Assembly: GCA_023412195.1 (NCBI GenBank)
Contig: JAEYNZ010000120.1
Coordinates: forward strand, 1 to 44,700
Origin: Bacteroidota bacterium
Lineage (GTDB): Bacteria; Bacteroidota; Bacteroidia; Bacteroidales; Prolixibacteraceae
DNA: 44,700 bases
Direction: 5' to 3'
Shown here: in pieces, positions 8,419-17,345 of the stretch
How the letters are laid out: each line of letters opens with the position of its first letter
Position numbering within the stretch: the stretch's first letter is position 1
Made by a program: the position numbers and the translations under genes
The notes under the pieces: generated by a model
Told to the model about the DNA's origin: nothing
The model's database searches: none
What the model saw: the letters and a program-made list of their open reading frames with translations, nothing else

Positions 8419-11400
8419 TTAAAAACTGAAATTAAGCCTGATCCCGCCTGATGCAGTCCATGGCATTACATTCTGCCGTTCAAAACCTTGCTTAAACTGG
8501 CTGACAGTGTTTCCCTGGTTGCCAGAGTTTGCCTGGAAAGCACGTTCAGGGTCAATGCCAATCTTTGCTTTGGTCCATAATATAAGGTTTCCTGTGTATA
8601 TAGCCACTGAGGCATTTTTAACAGCACCCAGATCCGGAAGCCTGTAAGAAAGGGATAATTCCCTGAGTTTAATAAAGGAAGCATCAAACGTTATGTTCCT
8701 GTTATAGCTCCACGGGTATGTATCAGTTATTGGAGCCACCACTGTACCGGGACCTCCCAGGTTTTCAACATACTGGTCATCGCTGAAATCGTCAGGAGTA
8801 TCGGCACCTGCCACCTGAATAACCCCGGGGATAAAAGCACCGTCATAATAACCATCCGGCAGCTGCATACCCCCTGTTTCCTGTGTATGTCCGCCAACCC
8901 TGGGGAATCTTCCATTTTGAGGAATAATATTATTCTCCGGGTCTGACTTCAGGTACTCTACCAGGTCCTGCGGAGACATGAGTCCCCCAGGTATCAGCTG
9001 GTCAAGCTGGCGTTGTGACTTCCAGTCAGATTCACCATACCGGTAAGTATATGATACGAATTCACCACCCATTCTCCAATCTAAGCTTGCACTTAAGTTC
9101 CATCTTTTGAAACTAACAGCTGTTTGCATACCTACCAAAAGATCTGGATTGAAGTTGCCAACCTTTTGCCAGTCTTTCTGCTGGTTCATATTAATCCATT
9201 GCCCATCATTACTCAGTATTGGATATCTGTAATATGGTGAATTTGGATCCCGGACCTGTGCAATTCCATATGTATAAATGTCACCGATGCGGTCACCAAT
9301 AAATGACCATGCACCTGCATTCTCGCTCCATATCTGGACAAATTCCAAATCGTCGGTAAGTTCAACAACAGTGGTATGGTTCTGTGACAAATTAAAATCG
9401 ATGTCCCATTTTAAACCATTCGGCACATCAACGGGAGTTCCACCTACTGTCAGTTCCCATCCTTCGCTCCGTATCAATCCTGCATTGATAAGTTTGCTGT
9501 TGTAGCCGGAAGAAAGTGGCAAGGGAACAGAAAATATCTGGTTTACATTATCCTGAGTATAATAAGTTGCACTTAGCCTTACCCTGTTGGTAAATAAGTT
9601 AAGATCAAATCCTCCTTCTATGGAGGTCGATTCTTCAGGTTTCAAATCCGGATTCAGCAGCACTCCAGGTACTGATTCTGTAATGAGGGAATTCCAGGTT
9701 CCTGTTGACAGTGTAGTCTGAAGACGGTAAGGATCAGTATCATTACCTACTTTGGCCCAGCCACCGCGCAATTTAAAAAGGCTAACAGCTTCCGGCAGGT
9801 TAAATGTATTGTTAACCAACCAGCTGACCGAAGCCGAAGGATAGAAATAAGATCTGTGCGATTCAGGTAAGGTACTCGACCAGTCGTTTCTGCCTGTAAG
9901 ATCAAAATAAACGATGTTTCTGAACCCAATTGAAGCCAGACCATATAAACTGTATATAGCTTTTTGGAACTCACTGCTGTTTACTGAAATATTATCCAGT
10001 GGTATATTGCCTAAATTGTAAATCCCGGGAATTACCAGGCCGTTGTTCCGGTCACCTCCTGAACCTATAAAGGATTCATTGCCTCGCCTTCTCATGATAT
10101 TTCCACCAGCAGAAATATTAACATCCCAGTTATCGCTTGCATTTTTCCATGTAGCAAGAACATCTGTATTATATTCCTGGAAGAAAATATTCTGGAGTGA
10201 GTAATTACCCTTCTCCATACGATAGGCACTAAAAGGAATCTTTGTTTCACGCTCTTCCTGAAAGCGGTCGAGAGAATATCTTCCTGTCACTGACAGATCA
10301 TCGGTAAGTTCATAGGTAAGTGCCACATTCCCAAATACCCTATCCCTTGAAAATGCATTGGACATGCCATATGCTATGAAATAGGGATTATCATAGTCAG
10401 GTAAACCTTTCTGCTGAATGCCCTCCTGTCCGGGCAACCAGTAATCCTTCATCCTGGATAGAGGGATGTGCGGGTTTACGTATACAGCCTCAAGAGGATT
10501 GTTTCTTCTGTCTCCTGTACTGGGAATATCATTAGAAAATGTATTGGCAATGGTAACATTCGAAGAAAAAGTCAGATTATCAAAAATGTTATAATTCAAG
10601 TTCGTTTTCAAACTATGATTATACCTGTCATGATTTGGAATCATGCCCTGCATCGACATATTGTTGTAGGATATTCTGAAATTCCCCCTGTCGTTACCGT
10701 TATATACCGCAATATTGTTATTCGTAGTTACACCTGTATTTAGAAAATCCCGCATATTATTGGGATAGGATCTCAATTCTGCAGGTTCATCAAGCCCCCA
10801 TTGCGGAGAAATAATACCTGCATCAAGTTGTGGTCCACCCCAATATGCTGAGCCTTCAGTCAGGATATGATTCCTTTCACCATTGGCATATTTATAATGA
10901 AACTTTAACAGTTCAGTCGCCACTTCAAACCGCGTATTGGAACTAATGGTGACCCCCAGTTCCTGGGCTCCTTTACCCGATTTCGTAGTTATAAGAATAA
11001 CTCCGTTTCCTGCCCGGGTACCATATAATGCTGCAGCACTGGGCCCCTTCAGGACAGTTATTTCAGCAATATCGTCAGAATTAAGATCTGAAATTGTATT
11101 TCCATAGTCGATCTGGTTATCAGAACCCATCATGGAAACATTATTCAGTTTGTTTGCAACAGGAACTCCATCAATAACAAACAGAGGCTGATTGTCGGTA
11201 GTAAGGGAGTTTGCTCCCCGGATAACTACACTGACAGTAGAACCAGCAACACCCGTCTGATTGATGGTCAGTCCCGGTACTTTTCCTGAAAGTGAATTCA
11301 ATACATTATCCTGGGCTACACGCTGCAATGCCTCACCGTCCACTTCTCCAACAGAATATCCCAACGATCTTTTTTCCCGGGATATTCCTAATGCCGTTAC

Positions 11401-11721
11401 TACAACCTCATCCACACCAATTGTAGAAGGCGACATTTGCACGTTGATAACAGACCTGCCATTTACGTCAACTTCCTGCGTTTCCATTCCCACAAAGGAG
11501 AATACAAGGACCGATTGATTGCTTGGAGCATTGATGGAATATTGCCCATTCATATCGGATACTACACCTTGTGCAGTTCCTTTTATCAGTATTGATACCC
11601 CTGGTAAAGATTCGCCAGTATTGTCTTGTACAGTTCCACTCACCTGCACCTGAGCAAAAGGTTGGAAAGCAAAAAATACAAACATGCACAACATCAACAA
11701 TTTGAAAATCTTGTTTTCCAT
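8419..11721 (-). CDS. SusC/RagA-family TonB-linked outer-membrane transporter
   Basis: This 1100-aa outer-membrane importer has a signal peptide (1-23), a CarboxypepD-regulatory-like domain at about 24-105 ('VSGTVQDNTGESLPGVSIL'), a TonB plug at about 110-240 ('SLSGKVPGLTINQTG', 'VIRGANS', 'LFVIDGVPV') and a long beta-barrel ending in the aromatic residue of 'LNFSF'. It takes up oligomers across the outer membrane using TonB energy. There is no N-terminal STN/anti-sigma interaction domain, so it is not of the FecI/FecR-signalling type. No regulator gene (hybrid two-component, SusR, ECF sigma) is present nearby. A 477-bp gap with a possible promoter lies upstream. Length and architecture are ordinary for the family. 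Confidence 0.97.
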   Translation of the reverse strand: MENKIFKLLMLCMFVFFAFQPFAQVQVSGTVQDNTGESLPGVSILIKGTAQGVVSDMNGQYSINAPSNQSVLVFSFVGMETQEVDVNGRSVINVQMSPSTIGVDEVVVTALGISREKRSLGYSVGEVDGEALQRVAQDNVLNSLSGKVPGLTINQTGVAGSTVSVVIRGANSLTTDNQPLFVIDGVPVANKLNNVSMMGSDNQIDYGNTISDLNSDDIAEITVLKGPSAAALYGTRAGNGVILITTKSGKGAQELGVTISSNTRFEVATELLKFHYKYANGERNHILTEGSAYWGGPQLDAGIISPQWGLDEPAELRSYPNNMRDFLNTGVTTNNNIAVYNGNDRGNFRISYNNMSMQGMIPNHDRYNHSLKTNLNYNIFDNLTFSSNVTIANTFSNDIPSTGDRRNNPLEAVYVNPHIPLSRMKDYWLPGQEGIQQKGLPDYDNPYFIAYGMSNAFSRDRVFGNVALTYELTDDLSVTGRYSLDRFQEERETKIPFSAYRMEKGNYSLQNIFFQEYNTDVLATWKNASDNWDVNISAGGNIMRRRGNESFIGSGGDRNNGLVIPGIYNLGNIPLDNISVNSSEFQKAIYSLYGLASIGFRNIVYFDLTGRNDWSSTLPESHRSYFYPSASVSWLVNNTFNLPEAVSLFKLRGGWAKVGNDTDPYRLQTTLSTGTWNSLITESVPGVLLNPDLKPEESTSIEGGFDLNLFTNRVRLSATYYTQDNVNQIFSVPLPLSSGYNSKLINAGLIRSEGWELTVGGTPVDVPNGLKWDIDFNLSQNHTTVVELTDDLEFVQIWSENAGAWSFIGDRIGDIYTYGIAQVRDPNSPYYRYPILSNDGQWINMNQQKDWQKVGNFNPDLLVGMQTAVSFKRWNLSASLDWRMGGEFVSYTYRYGESDWKSQRQLDQLIPGGLMSPQDLVEYLKSDPENNIIPQNGRFPRVGGHTQETGGMQLPDGYYDGAFIPGVIQVAGADTPDDFSDDQYVENLGGPGTVVAPITDTYPWSYNRNITFDASFIKLRELSLSYRLPDLGAVKNASVAIYTGNLILWTKAKIGIDPERAFQANSGNQGNTVSQFKQGFERQNVMPWTASGGIRLNFSF

Positions 11722-12198
11722 GTGTTAATAGATTAAATGATTAAAAAACTTCCATGCATTATACAAATTTCGGTAATGCTCCTACCATAAACTTCTTATA
11801 TTTTATTCATTATGCATAGAATTTTATCTTTCTTGACCAGAAGCAGCAGTTATTGGATTAAACTAGAGCAAAAATACCATTATTCATATGGTAATATTCT
11901 ATAGCTTTATGTTTACCCTTTCTATAAAAATGCATGTCCAAATCACAATAAAGTATGATGAAATTCCTGGGCGGCTAAGCATAAGTAGATCCTGAAACAA
12001 TGTGGTTTATTACCGGGGCCAAAATGAAATTTATCTGCCTTCCTTCAAACACAAGACAATCAAAAATATCCCTTCATACCCGTTAAACGGCGGTATAACC
12101 CGAATGGTTCATTTTGGATTACAGTTTTTTTAGTGACATGAAGAAGCAAATTACCGGGCAATATTTTAGGGGCTGAAACTGACCTGGTGCCTGTGAAC
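11722..12198 (-). promoter_or_regulatory. 477-bp leader/promoter region of susC with a possible -7 box
   Basis: No gene is seen. A minus-strand TATTTTTG (12061-12068) fits the Bacteroidota -7 consensus TAnnTTTG; a poor -33 match (GTTTAA) lies about 16 bases upstream. If used, the susC mRNA would have a leader of roughly 330 nt. No clear terminator was found after the upstream phosphoesterase gene, so read-through from the sugar operon is also possible. Confidence 0.35.
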
Positions 12199-13200
12199 TT
12201 AGTTCATATTGTAACTGAAATGAAGTAATGCCCCTCCCATTGTCCTTACCCACGTACGGAAGCCTGGCTCATTTTCCCGGAGTTCAATTATACGTGCACC
12301 TTTCTCAAGGTCTCCATAGCCTCCGGTGCTTTGTCCATAAGCAAGGGCTATACCCTTATGTATTCCGATGTAATTGTTTACATGATCGTGGCCTACAAAT
12401 GTCCCTTTTACATCCTGCATTTCATAAAATGCAGTAAACATGCCGCTGTTGATTTTGGGTGAGCAGACTTCCTCCTGATATTCACCAATGGTCCCCGGCT
12501 TATTGATTACCTCATTGTATTCGGGGAGCGGAATATGGAAAAACGCCAGTGCAGGTATCGGAATGCCGCCGTTTCCAGAAGTAATTTCCCTGCTTTTCTC
12601 CCTGTACCACGATATCTGGTCGAAATGGATCCAGCCATAGTGGCTTATACTTGTATCCTGACAATACGCATTGGAGTCGAAAAACCAGAGATTGGCAACA
12701 GTAGTTTCTTTATCTGCAGAGGCAATAGGGATGATATAGTTACCTGTCCCGGTAATATCATCAGGGCCTTTTTCTCCGACAAAACCCTGAAGTGTTTCAA
12801 GATAATCGAATATCTGCGTACGCGACCATTCTGCTTCATCATCATGATTGCCAAGCGTAACAGCAAACTTAACTCCGGCTCCCGTGAATACCGGCATCAG
12901 TTCCTTCCAGCCACTCTCAGAAGTATTGGTAACAATATCACCTGTAAGAACAACAAAATCGGGCTGCTCTGTTTCCAGCACATGCCTGATGATAGAAACT
13001 GTATGAGCACATGCCTCCTTATCATCGTTCTTCCAGTGTATATCCGTAAACTGGGCAATTTTAAATGGTTGATTTTCCCTGAAAGTCAGTGTAAGATCTT
13101 TTCCTGTTTCTCCACCTGATGATCGACTGCAGCCTGAAACCAGGACTGTCGGAATAATCAATATCAAACACCAGTTAAACCCAATTAATATACTCTTCAT
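12199..13200 (-). CDS. Calcineurin-like metallophosphoesterase, lipoprotein
   Basis: A compact 333-aa phosphoesterase with lipobox VSGC (Cys24), so anchored outside the cytoplasm. Residues 46-290 are the catalytic domain with FTDIH (Asp53, His55), TGDIV (Asp88), GNHD (Asn118, His119), FFHIPLPEY (His222) and VGHDH (His271, His273). The pattern with an N-terminal 'FKIAQFTDIH' and 'FHIPLPE' resembles the group of plant/fungal Dcr2/PAP29-type phosphatases. The gene lies 52 bp after the symporter gene and ends 477 bp before susC, linking the cytoplasmic sugar operon and the outer-membrane part. Substrate unknown. Confidence 0.9.
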   Translation of the reverse strand: MKSILIGFNWCLILIIPTVLVSGCSRSSGGETGKDLTLTFRENQPFKIAQFTDIHWKNDDKEACAHTVSIIRHVLETEQPDFVVLTGDIVTNTSESGWKELMPVFTGAGVKFAVTLGNHDDEAEWSRTQIFDYLETLQGFVGEKGPDDITGTGNYIIPIASADKETTVANLWFFDSNAYCQDTSISHYGWIHFDQISWYREKSREITSGNGGIPIPALAFFHIPLPEYNEVINKPGTIGEYQEEVCSPKINSGMFTAFYEMQDVKGTFVGHDHVNNYIGIHKGIALAYGQSTGGYGDLEKGARIIELRENEPGFRTWVRTMGGALLHFSYNMN

Positions 13201-13252
13201 TTGCTTCGGCTATTTAAAATATCACGTGTAAATCTACTAAATACATTTTGCA

Positions 13253-14863
13253 TCAGCTTAACCAAAAGTATATGAAAATGGTTATGGCAGAAAGTACAGC
13301 CAGTTGTAACCGCCAGTCGGTTATTCCCTCAAATTTCTGTATTCCACCCGACATATCAAGGGTCGTCTTCTCAAGCTTTTCAGGAGCTGTTTTTTCAGTT
13401 AAGGATGAAACAAGAAACAAAACGGCAGTTATAATGATTTCAGCCCACAATCCGCGGAAGCCAAAGTTGATTGTATATTTATAATGCAGGAATGGAAACA
13501 TTGCCTTACCGGCTTCAGGTCCCATAAACTGGTCGAAAACAAAGATCGTAGCCAGAACAATGCCCACTGCAACAGAGGCAATGGCACCTTTCATAGTGAC
13601 CTTCTTACTTACGATCCCGAAGAATATCGCCGGGAATACAGGCAGGACCAGGTATGCTGTAATGGTCTGCAGGTATTTATACAGCCCTTCCTCATTTTTG
13701 TAAACCAGCCACGCAGCACCGATACCCAATAATATTACGATCATGATGACAAACCTTCCTGTAAGCACCTGCTTCTTCTCAGAAGTCCGGGGCCTGAACT
13801 CTAACACAAAATCCCTCACCACAAGGGTAGAAACAGAATTCAGCACAGCAATCAGGGAAGTGATTAAGGCCGCGATTAAAGATGCCAGCACCAGCCCTCT
13901 TACCCCGGAAGGCAAGAGCTGGTTGAGCAGCACAATGAACGTCTGTTTTGTTTCATCCCCTTCAAGGCCCGGGAACAATGCAAATGCGATCACACCGGGA
14001 AGTGCAAATATGAATACAGGGAACATTTTGAGAAATACGGCAAACATGGCACCCCATCTCGCCTGCTGCAGATTGGGAGCTGCCAGTACCCGCTGCACAT
14101 TCACCTGGTCAATGCCCCAGTAGAATATCCCTGCATAGAATGCTGTTGCCAGAATACCCCAGAAAGGATATACGGGATCTTCAACTGGTTTGGCAATGAC
14201 CATGGCCTCCGGCACCTTCTCCATCAACCCGCTCCAGCCTCCTACTTTATCCAACCCAATGAACAGCATGATGGAACAACCCACAATCATGATCACTGTC
14301 TGTATGGTGTCGGTATATGCCACGGCTGTAAATCCGCCCAGAATTGTAAATAATGCAACCACCATCCCGGTATAGAATACCGTTGTCATAATGCTCCAGC
14401 CCAGCAGGCTGTTCATAACCAATGCCCCTGCAAACAGGGTAAAGGCCAGTTTAGTCATGATGCTTATGACCAGCATGAGCCCTGAAAAGAACAGTCGTGC
14501 CCTTCGGTCGTAGCGGACCTCAAGAAATTCAGGGATCGTAAAGATTTTATTTTTCAGATAATATGGGAAAAGGATGGCACTTGCAAAACCTAAGGTGATT
14601 GCTGTAGTAAGTTCCACTGAACCCGCTGACAGGCCGTAACGGTATGAATCTCCTGAAAGACCTACAAGATGCTCAGCTCCGATATTGGTTGCAAAAAGCG
14701 AAGCCCCGATCACGGGCCATTTGATTTTCCTGCCCCCAAGAAAGAAGTTGGAACTGTTTTTACCTGCATCCCTGCGATAAGCCATATAAAGACCTACCAC
14801 CATGCTGCCCAGCAAAACCACAAGTCCTATCGTCCAATCCAGTCCGCTCAGTGAAATGTTCAT
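13253..14863 (-). CDS. SGLT-type sodium:solute (sugar) symporter
   Basis: The 536-aa inner-membrane protein has about 13-14 transmembrane segments and the SSS/SGLT signature 'SLFATNIGAEHLVGLSGDSY' near residue 55, plus 'WGIDQVNVQRVLAA' near residue 248, both typical of the sugar-transporting branch. It would import a free monosaccharide or disaccharide with Na+. It stands 18 bp after the AGE-family epimerase gene, so its cargo is probably that enzyme's substrate or product. A transporter for free sugar next to five exported phosphatases suggests that the sugar is dephosphorylated before entry; this is inference. Confidence 0.92.
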   Translation of the reverse strand: MNISLSGLDWTIGLVVLLGSMVVGLYMAYRRDAGKNSSNFFLGGRKIKWPVIGASLFATNIGAEHLVGLSGDSYRYGLSAGSVELTTAITLGFASAILFPYYLKNKIFTIPEFLEVRYDRRARLFFSGLMLVISIMTKLAFTLFAGALVMNSLLGWSIMTTVFYTGMVVALFTILGGFTAVAYTDTIQTVIMIVGCSIMLFIGLDKVGGWSGLMEKVPEAMVIAKPVEDPVYPFWGILATAFYAGIFYWGIDQVNVQRVLAAPNLQQARWGAMFAVFLKMFPVFIFALPGVIAFALFPGLEGDETKQTFIVLLNQLLPSGVRGLVLASLIAALITSLIAVLNSVSTLVVRDFVLEFRPRTSEKKQVLTGRFVIMIVILLGIGAAWLVYKNEEGLYKYLQTITAYLVLPVFPAIFFGIVSKKVTMKGAIASVAVGIVLATIFVFDQFMGPEAGKAMFPFLHYKYTINFGFRGLWAEIIITAVLFLVSSLTEKTAPEKLEKTTLDMSGGIQKFEGITDWRLQLAVLSAITIFIYFWLS

Positions 14864-14881
14864 AGGATTTGTCTAATCTGT

Positions 14882-16147
14882 TTACTGCATCAGTTTTTCC
14901 AACCGCTGAATACTTTGAACCATAGCCCTTACCGTATGGTAGTTAATCTTCCATGAATGACCCATATGCGTCCAGATGGGCTCTCCCTTTCGTGACAACA
15001 GCGGGTACCATTCCCCTACCCCTTTATTGATGAATTTTTCGAACACAAAACGGTGCACATTTTTATAGGCAGCCCAATATTTATCATTGCCAAGAAGGAT
15101 GGCTGCATCAAGAAGCCCTATCAGTACTTCCGCCTGCTGCCAGAATTCCTTCTCCCTGTCGTACACTCCCCCTGAATGTGGCCCTTCTACAAACACACCT
15201 CCCAGTTCATAGTCAATCCCGTTATCGATGGTATGATCATAAATTGTGCGAAACAATCCGGTATACTTTTCAGGATCATCTTTAAGGATTTCAATTGCAT
15301 GCTGAAGCAGCCAGGCAAACTCAGCATTGTGTCCGTAGCATGTGTTGTCAGTGGCATTTCCTTTTTGCCCTTCTTCGGAGAACCGGTCCCACCCCCAGAT
15401 GATGTCGAACTTAATCTGCGGAGCAACAGTCCAATCCTTGTAGAACTGAGGTATTCCTGTTTTATAAACGGGATGAATGATGCGGTGCAGCAAAAGGTCT
15501 ATCACTTCCAGGAGCTTCCTCCGGTGCACATCTTCGCCGGTGCATTCATATAAGGCAGTAAAAGCTTCCATCAGGTGCATGTGCACATCAAGGGTTTTGC
15601 GGTCGCCACCCTGACTCCCCGGGCCGCATAATGTCCAGTTACGATGGAACATCTCCCAGTAGCCACCATACATGGTATCGGTGCAGTACTTCTGAATGAG
15701 GTCAAAAACCTTCCGTGCATATTCAATCCCGCGCGGGTCGCCTGTGGCAATTGTATATTCACTCAGGGAGTAGATGGCAAAACTGTGCCCGTAGATGATC
15801 TTCTGATCGATCTTTACATTTCCTTTCCTGTCGAGCATCCAGTAAAAACCGCCATACTCCCTGTCCCACATCTTTTCAAGCAAAAAGTCAACCCCATTTT
15901 TCGCCATACCAGCAAGCTTACCTTTGCCATATCCTGCCCTGTGAGCCGATGAAAGGGTATACAGGCAACGGGTTTGGGCTATCAGGGATTTTTCATCCTC
16001 ACCGGTGTCATTCCCTTTTTCATCGAAGTGGGTAATATACCCTCCGTTTTTTTCATCCACCATGCGGCTGGTCCAGAAGGGCAACAGCTCATTAACCAGA
16101 TGATTTTCTGCTTCGTTTTTATACTGAATCAATTCCTTCTTATCCAT
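14882..16147 (-). CDS. AGE-family sugar epimerase/isomerase (cellobiose 2-epimerase-like)
   Basis: A 421-aa (alpha/alpha)6-barrel enzyme. Key family sites are present: 'KTLDVHMHLMEAFT' (His189, His191), 'YGHNAEFAWLL' (His273, Glu276), 'EFWQQAEVLIGL' and 'WKINYHTVRA' (His404). This arrangement is closest to cellobiose/mannobiose 2-epimerases, but mannose isomerases and N-acylglucosamine 2-epimerases share the fold. All act on an aldose at C2. The TTG start 12 bases upstream was passed over in favour of ATG at 16147. The gene is 18 bp upstream of the symporter gene. With a GH92 alpha-mannosidase and a manno-type kinase in the locus, conversion of a manno-configured sugar at C2 is plausible. Confidence 0.88.
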   Translation of the reverse strand: MDKKELIQYKNEAENHLVNELLPFWTSRMVDEKNGGYITHFDEKGNDTGEDEKSLIAQTRCLYTLSSAHRAGYGKGKLAGMAKNGVDFLLEKMWDREYGGFYWMLDRKGNVKIDQKIIYGHSFAIYSLSEYTIATGDPRGIEYARKVFDLIQKYCTDTMYGGYWEMFHRNWTLCGPGSQGGDRKTLDVHMHLMEAFTALYECTGEDVHRRKLLEVIDLLLHRIIHPVYKTGIPQFYKDWTVAPQIKFDIIWGWDRFSEEGQKGNATDNTCYGHNAEFAWLLQHAIEILKDDPEKYTGLFRTIYDHTIDNGIDYELGGVFVEGPHSGGVYDREKEFWQQAEVLIGLLDAAILLGNDKYWAAYKNVHRFVFEKFINKGVGEWYPLLSRKGEPIWTHMGHSWKINYHTVRAMVQSIQRLEKLMQ

Positions 16148-16218
16148 ATGTTTATTCAAAAAGTTTTACAAAATTATATCCGGGCTTTCCCCCGTTTCTG
16201 AAAAGGTATCAGCTCACA

Positions 16219-17337
16219 TTACTCATCCTGTATCGGTTTAAGTTTCCGGTAAAGTGCCAGTAAAAAATCACGGTTGTCAGCCGTCAGGTAGTGCATTTCC
16301 CCGCCCATACGGTGAAAGGTTTTACAATAGCGAAGATAATATGCCGGGTTATCTGCCGGCGGCTCTCCGTCCTTGTCCCAGTCCCAGTCTGATGCTGCAA
16401 GATCTACCACCAGCATGTAATGATTATTTATATGCCCGTTATGCTGAATCTCAAGGTTCTGCGACATCGAGAGTGATTTCTCAAAAATCATGGGCGACAT
16501 GACAGCCGATCCGACCGACATATACACTCCATCTTCCAGATTGCTTACGCCAGAAGCATAGTAAAGAAAATCGCGCTCCGCTGTGCGTCCCACAGCCGCT
16601 CCATGATTCATGGGATGGGTATAGATAATATCATGGCCGAACATGGGATGGCCGGTAAAAGGTACCCCCAGTGTCCAGGCTTGTCCCTGAACCGAATATA
16701 TTTTAAAAGGATGCGGAATTTTCATAAATCCCGGCGAAAGGTTAAAACGCCTGATGGTATCAGCATAATCAATTGCAGCAGCTGCTTTGCCGCCTTCAGT
16801 TTCCATTTTTTCCTTCACAAATTCATATAAAGATTCAACTTCAGGAATCTGAAGCCCCTCCTCATGCACCATCTTCCCGATTGACTCACCGTAGCCTAAT
16901 CCTTCCCAGGCACCTGCTACAAGTGCCAGATTGATATAGAAACCTGTATCATCCCAGATGCCAAATTGCCCTAGCTCAACATTCTCACGCACATCTTCGC
17001 TCGACTGACCCTGGAAAGCAAATTCCCAATCGTGAATAATTCCTGCCCCATTGGTAGCCAGGTGTGTAACCCAGCCTTCCTGCATCAGACGGATGAGCAC
17101 AGGCCCAAGGCCGTTCTTGATGGTATGGGCACCAAAAGCAAGCATCACTGGCCGGCCCAACCGGCGGGCTCTTTTTATGCGCCCGGCTGTTTTCTCTATA
17201 AGTTCAGTTGCAGCATCTGTCATGAGTGGCGGAGCCTGGTCTGCAGAAATATGGTCCTTTTCAATATAAACCTTGTTTTTCCTGCCGGAAAGCCGTTTTA
17301 TATCCAGTTGGCTTCTGTCGAATTTTGGGTAAGGCAT
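16219..17337 (-). CDS. Conserved protein with deoxyhypusine synthase-like motif, function unknown
   Basis: I cannot assign a function to this 372-aa soluble protein. It has no signal peptide. Residues about 62-106 read 'MLAFGAHTIKNGLGPVLIRL', then 'HLATNGAGIIHDWE'; this pattern (GL..-I..LM-..G.V-..-T.GAG..HD.E) resembles the Rossmann-type NAD-binding core of deoxyhypusine synthase-like proteins. Later come 'GHPMFGHDIIYTHPMNHGAA' and 'VYMSVGSAVMSPMIFEKS', rich in His and Gly as at an active site. The gene starts 8 bp after the stop of the kinase-HAD fusion gene and precedes the epimerase gene, so it is part of the sugar operon. Possible roles are an NAD-dependent sugar-phosphate step or a lyase, but neither is shown. 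Confidence 0.75.
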   Translation of the reverse strand: MPYPKFDRSQLDIKRLSGRKNKVYIEKDHISADQAPPLMTDAATELIEKTAGRIKRARRLGRPVMLAFGAHTIKNGLGPVLIRLMQEGWVTHLATNGAGIIHDWEFAFQGQSSEDVRENVELGQFGIWDDTGFYINLALVAGAWEGLGYGESIGKMVHEEGLQIPEVESLYEFVKEKMETEGGKAAAAIDYADTIRRFNLSPGFMKIPHPFKIYSVQGQAWTLGVPFTGHPMFGHDIIYTHPMNHGAAVGRTAERDFLYYASGVSNLEDGVYMSVGSAVMSPMIFEKSLSMSQNLEIQHNGHINNHYMLVVDLAASDWDWDKDGEPPADNPAYYLRYCKTFHRMGGEMHYLTADNRDFLLALYRKLKPIQDE

Positions 17338-17345
17338 GAATCTGG

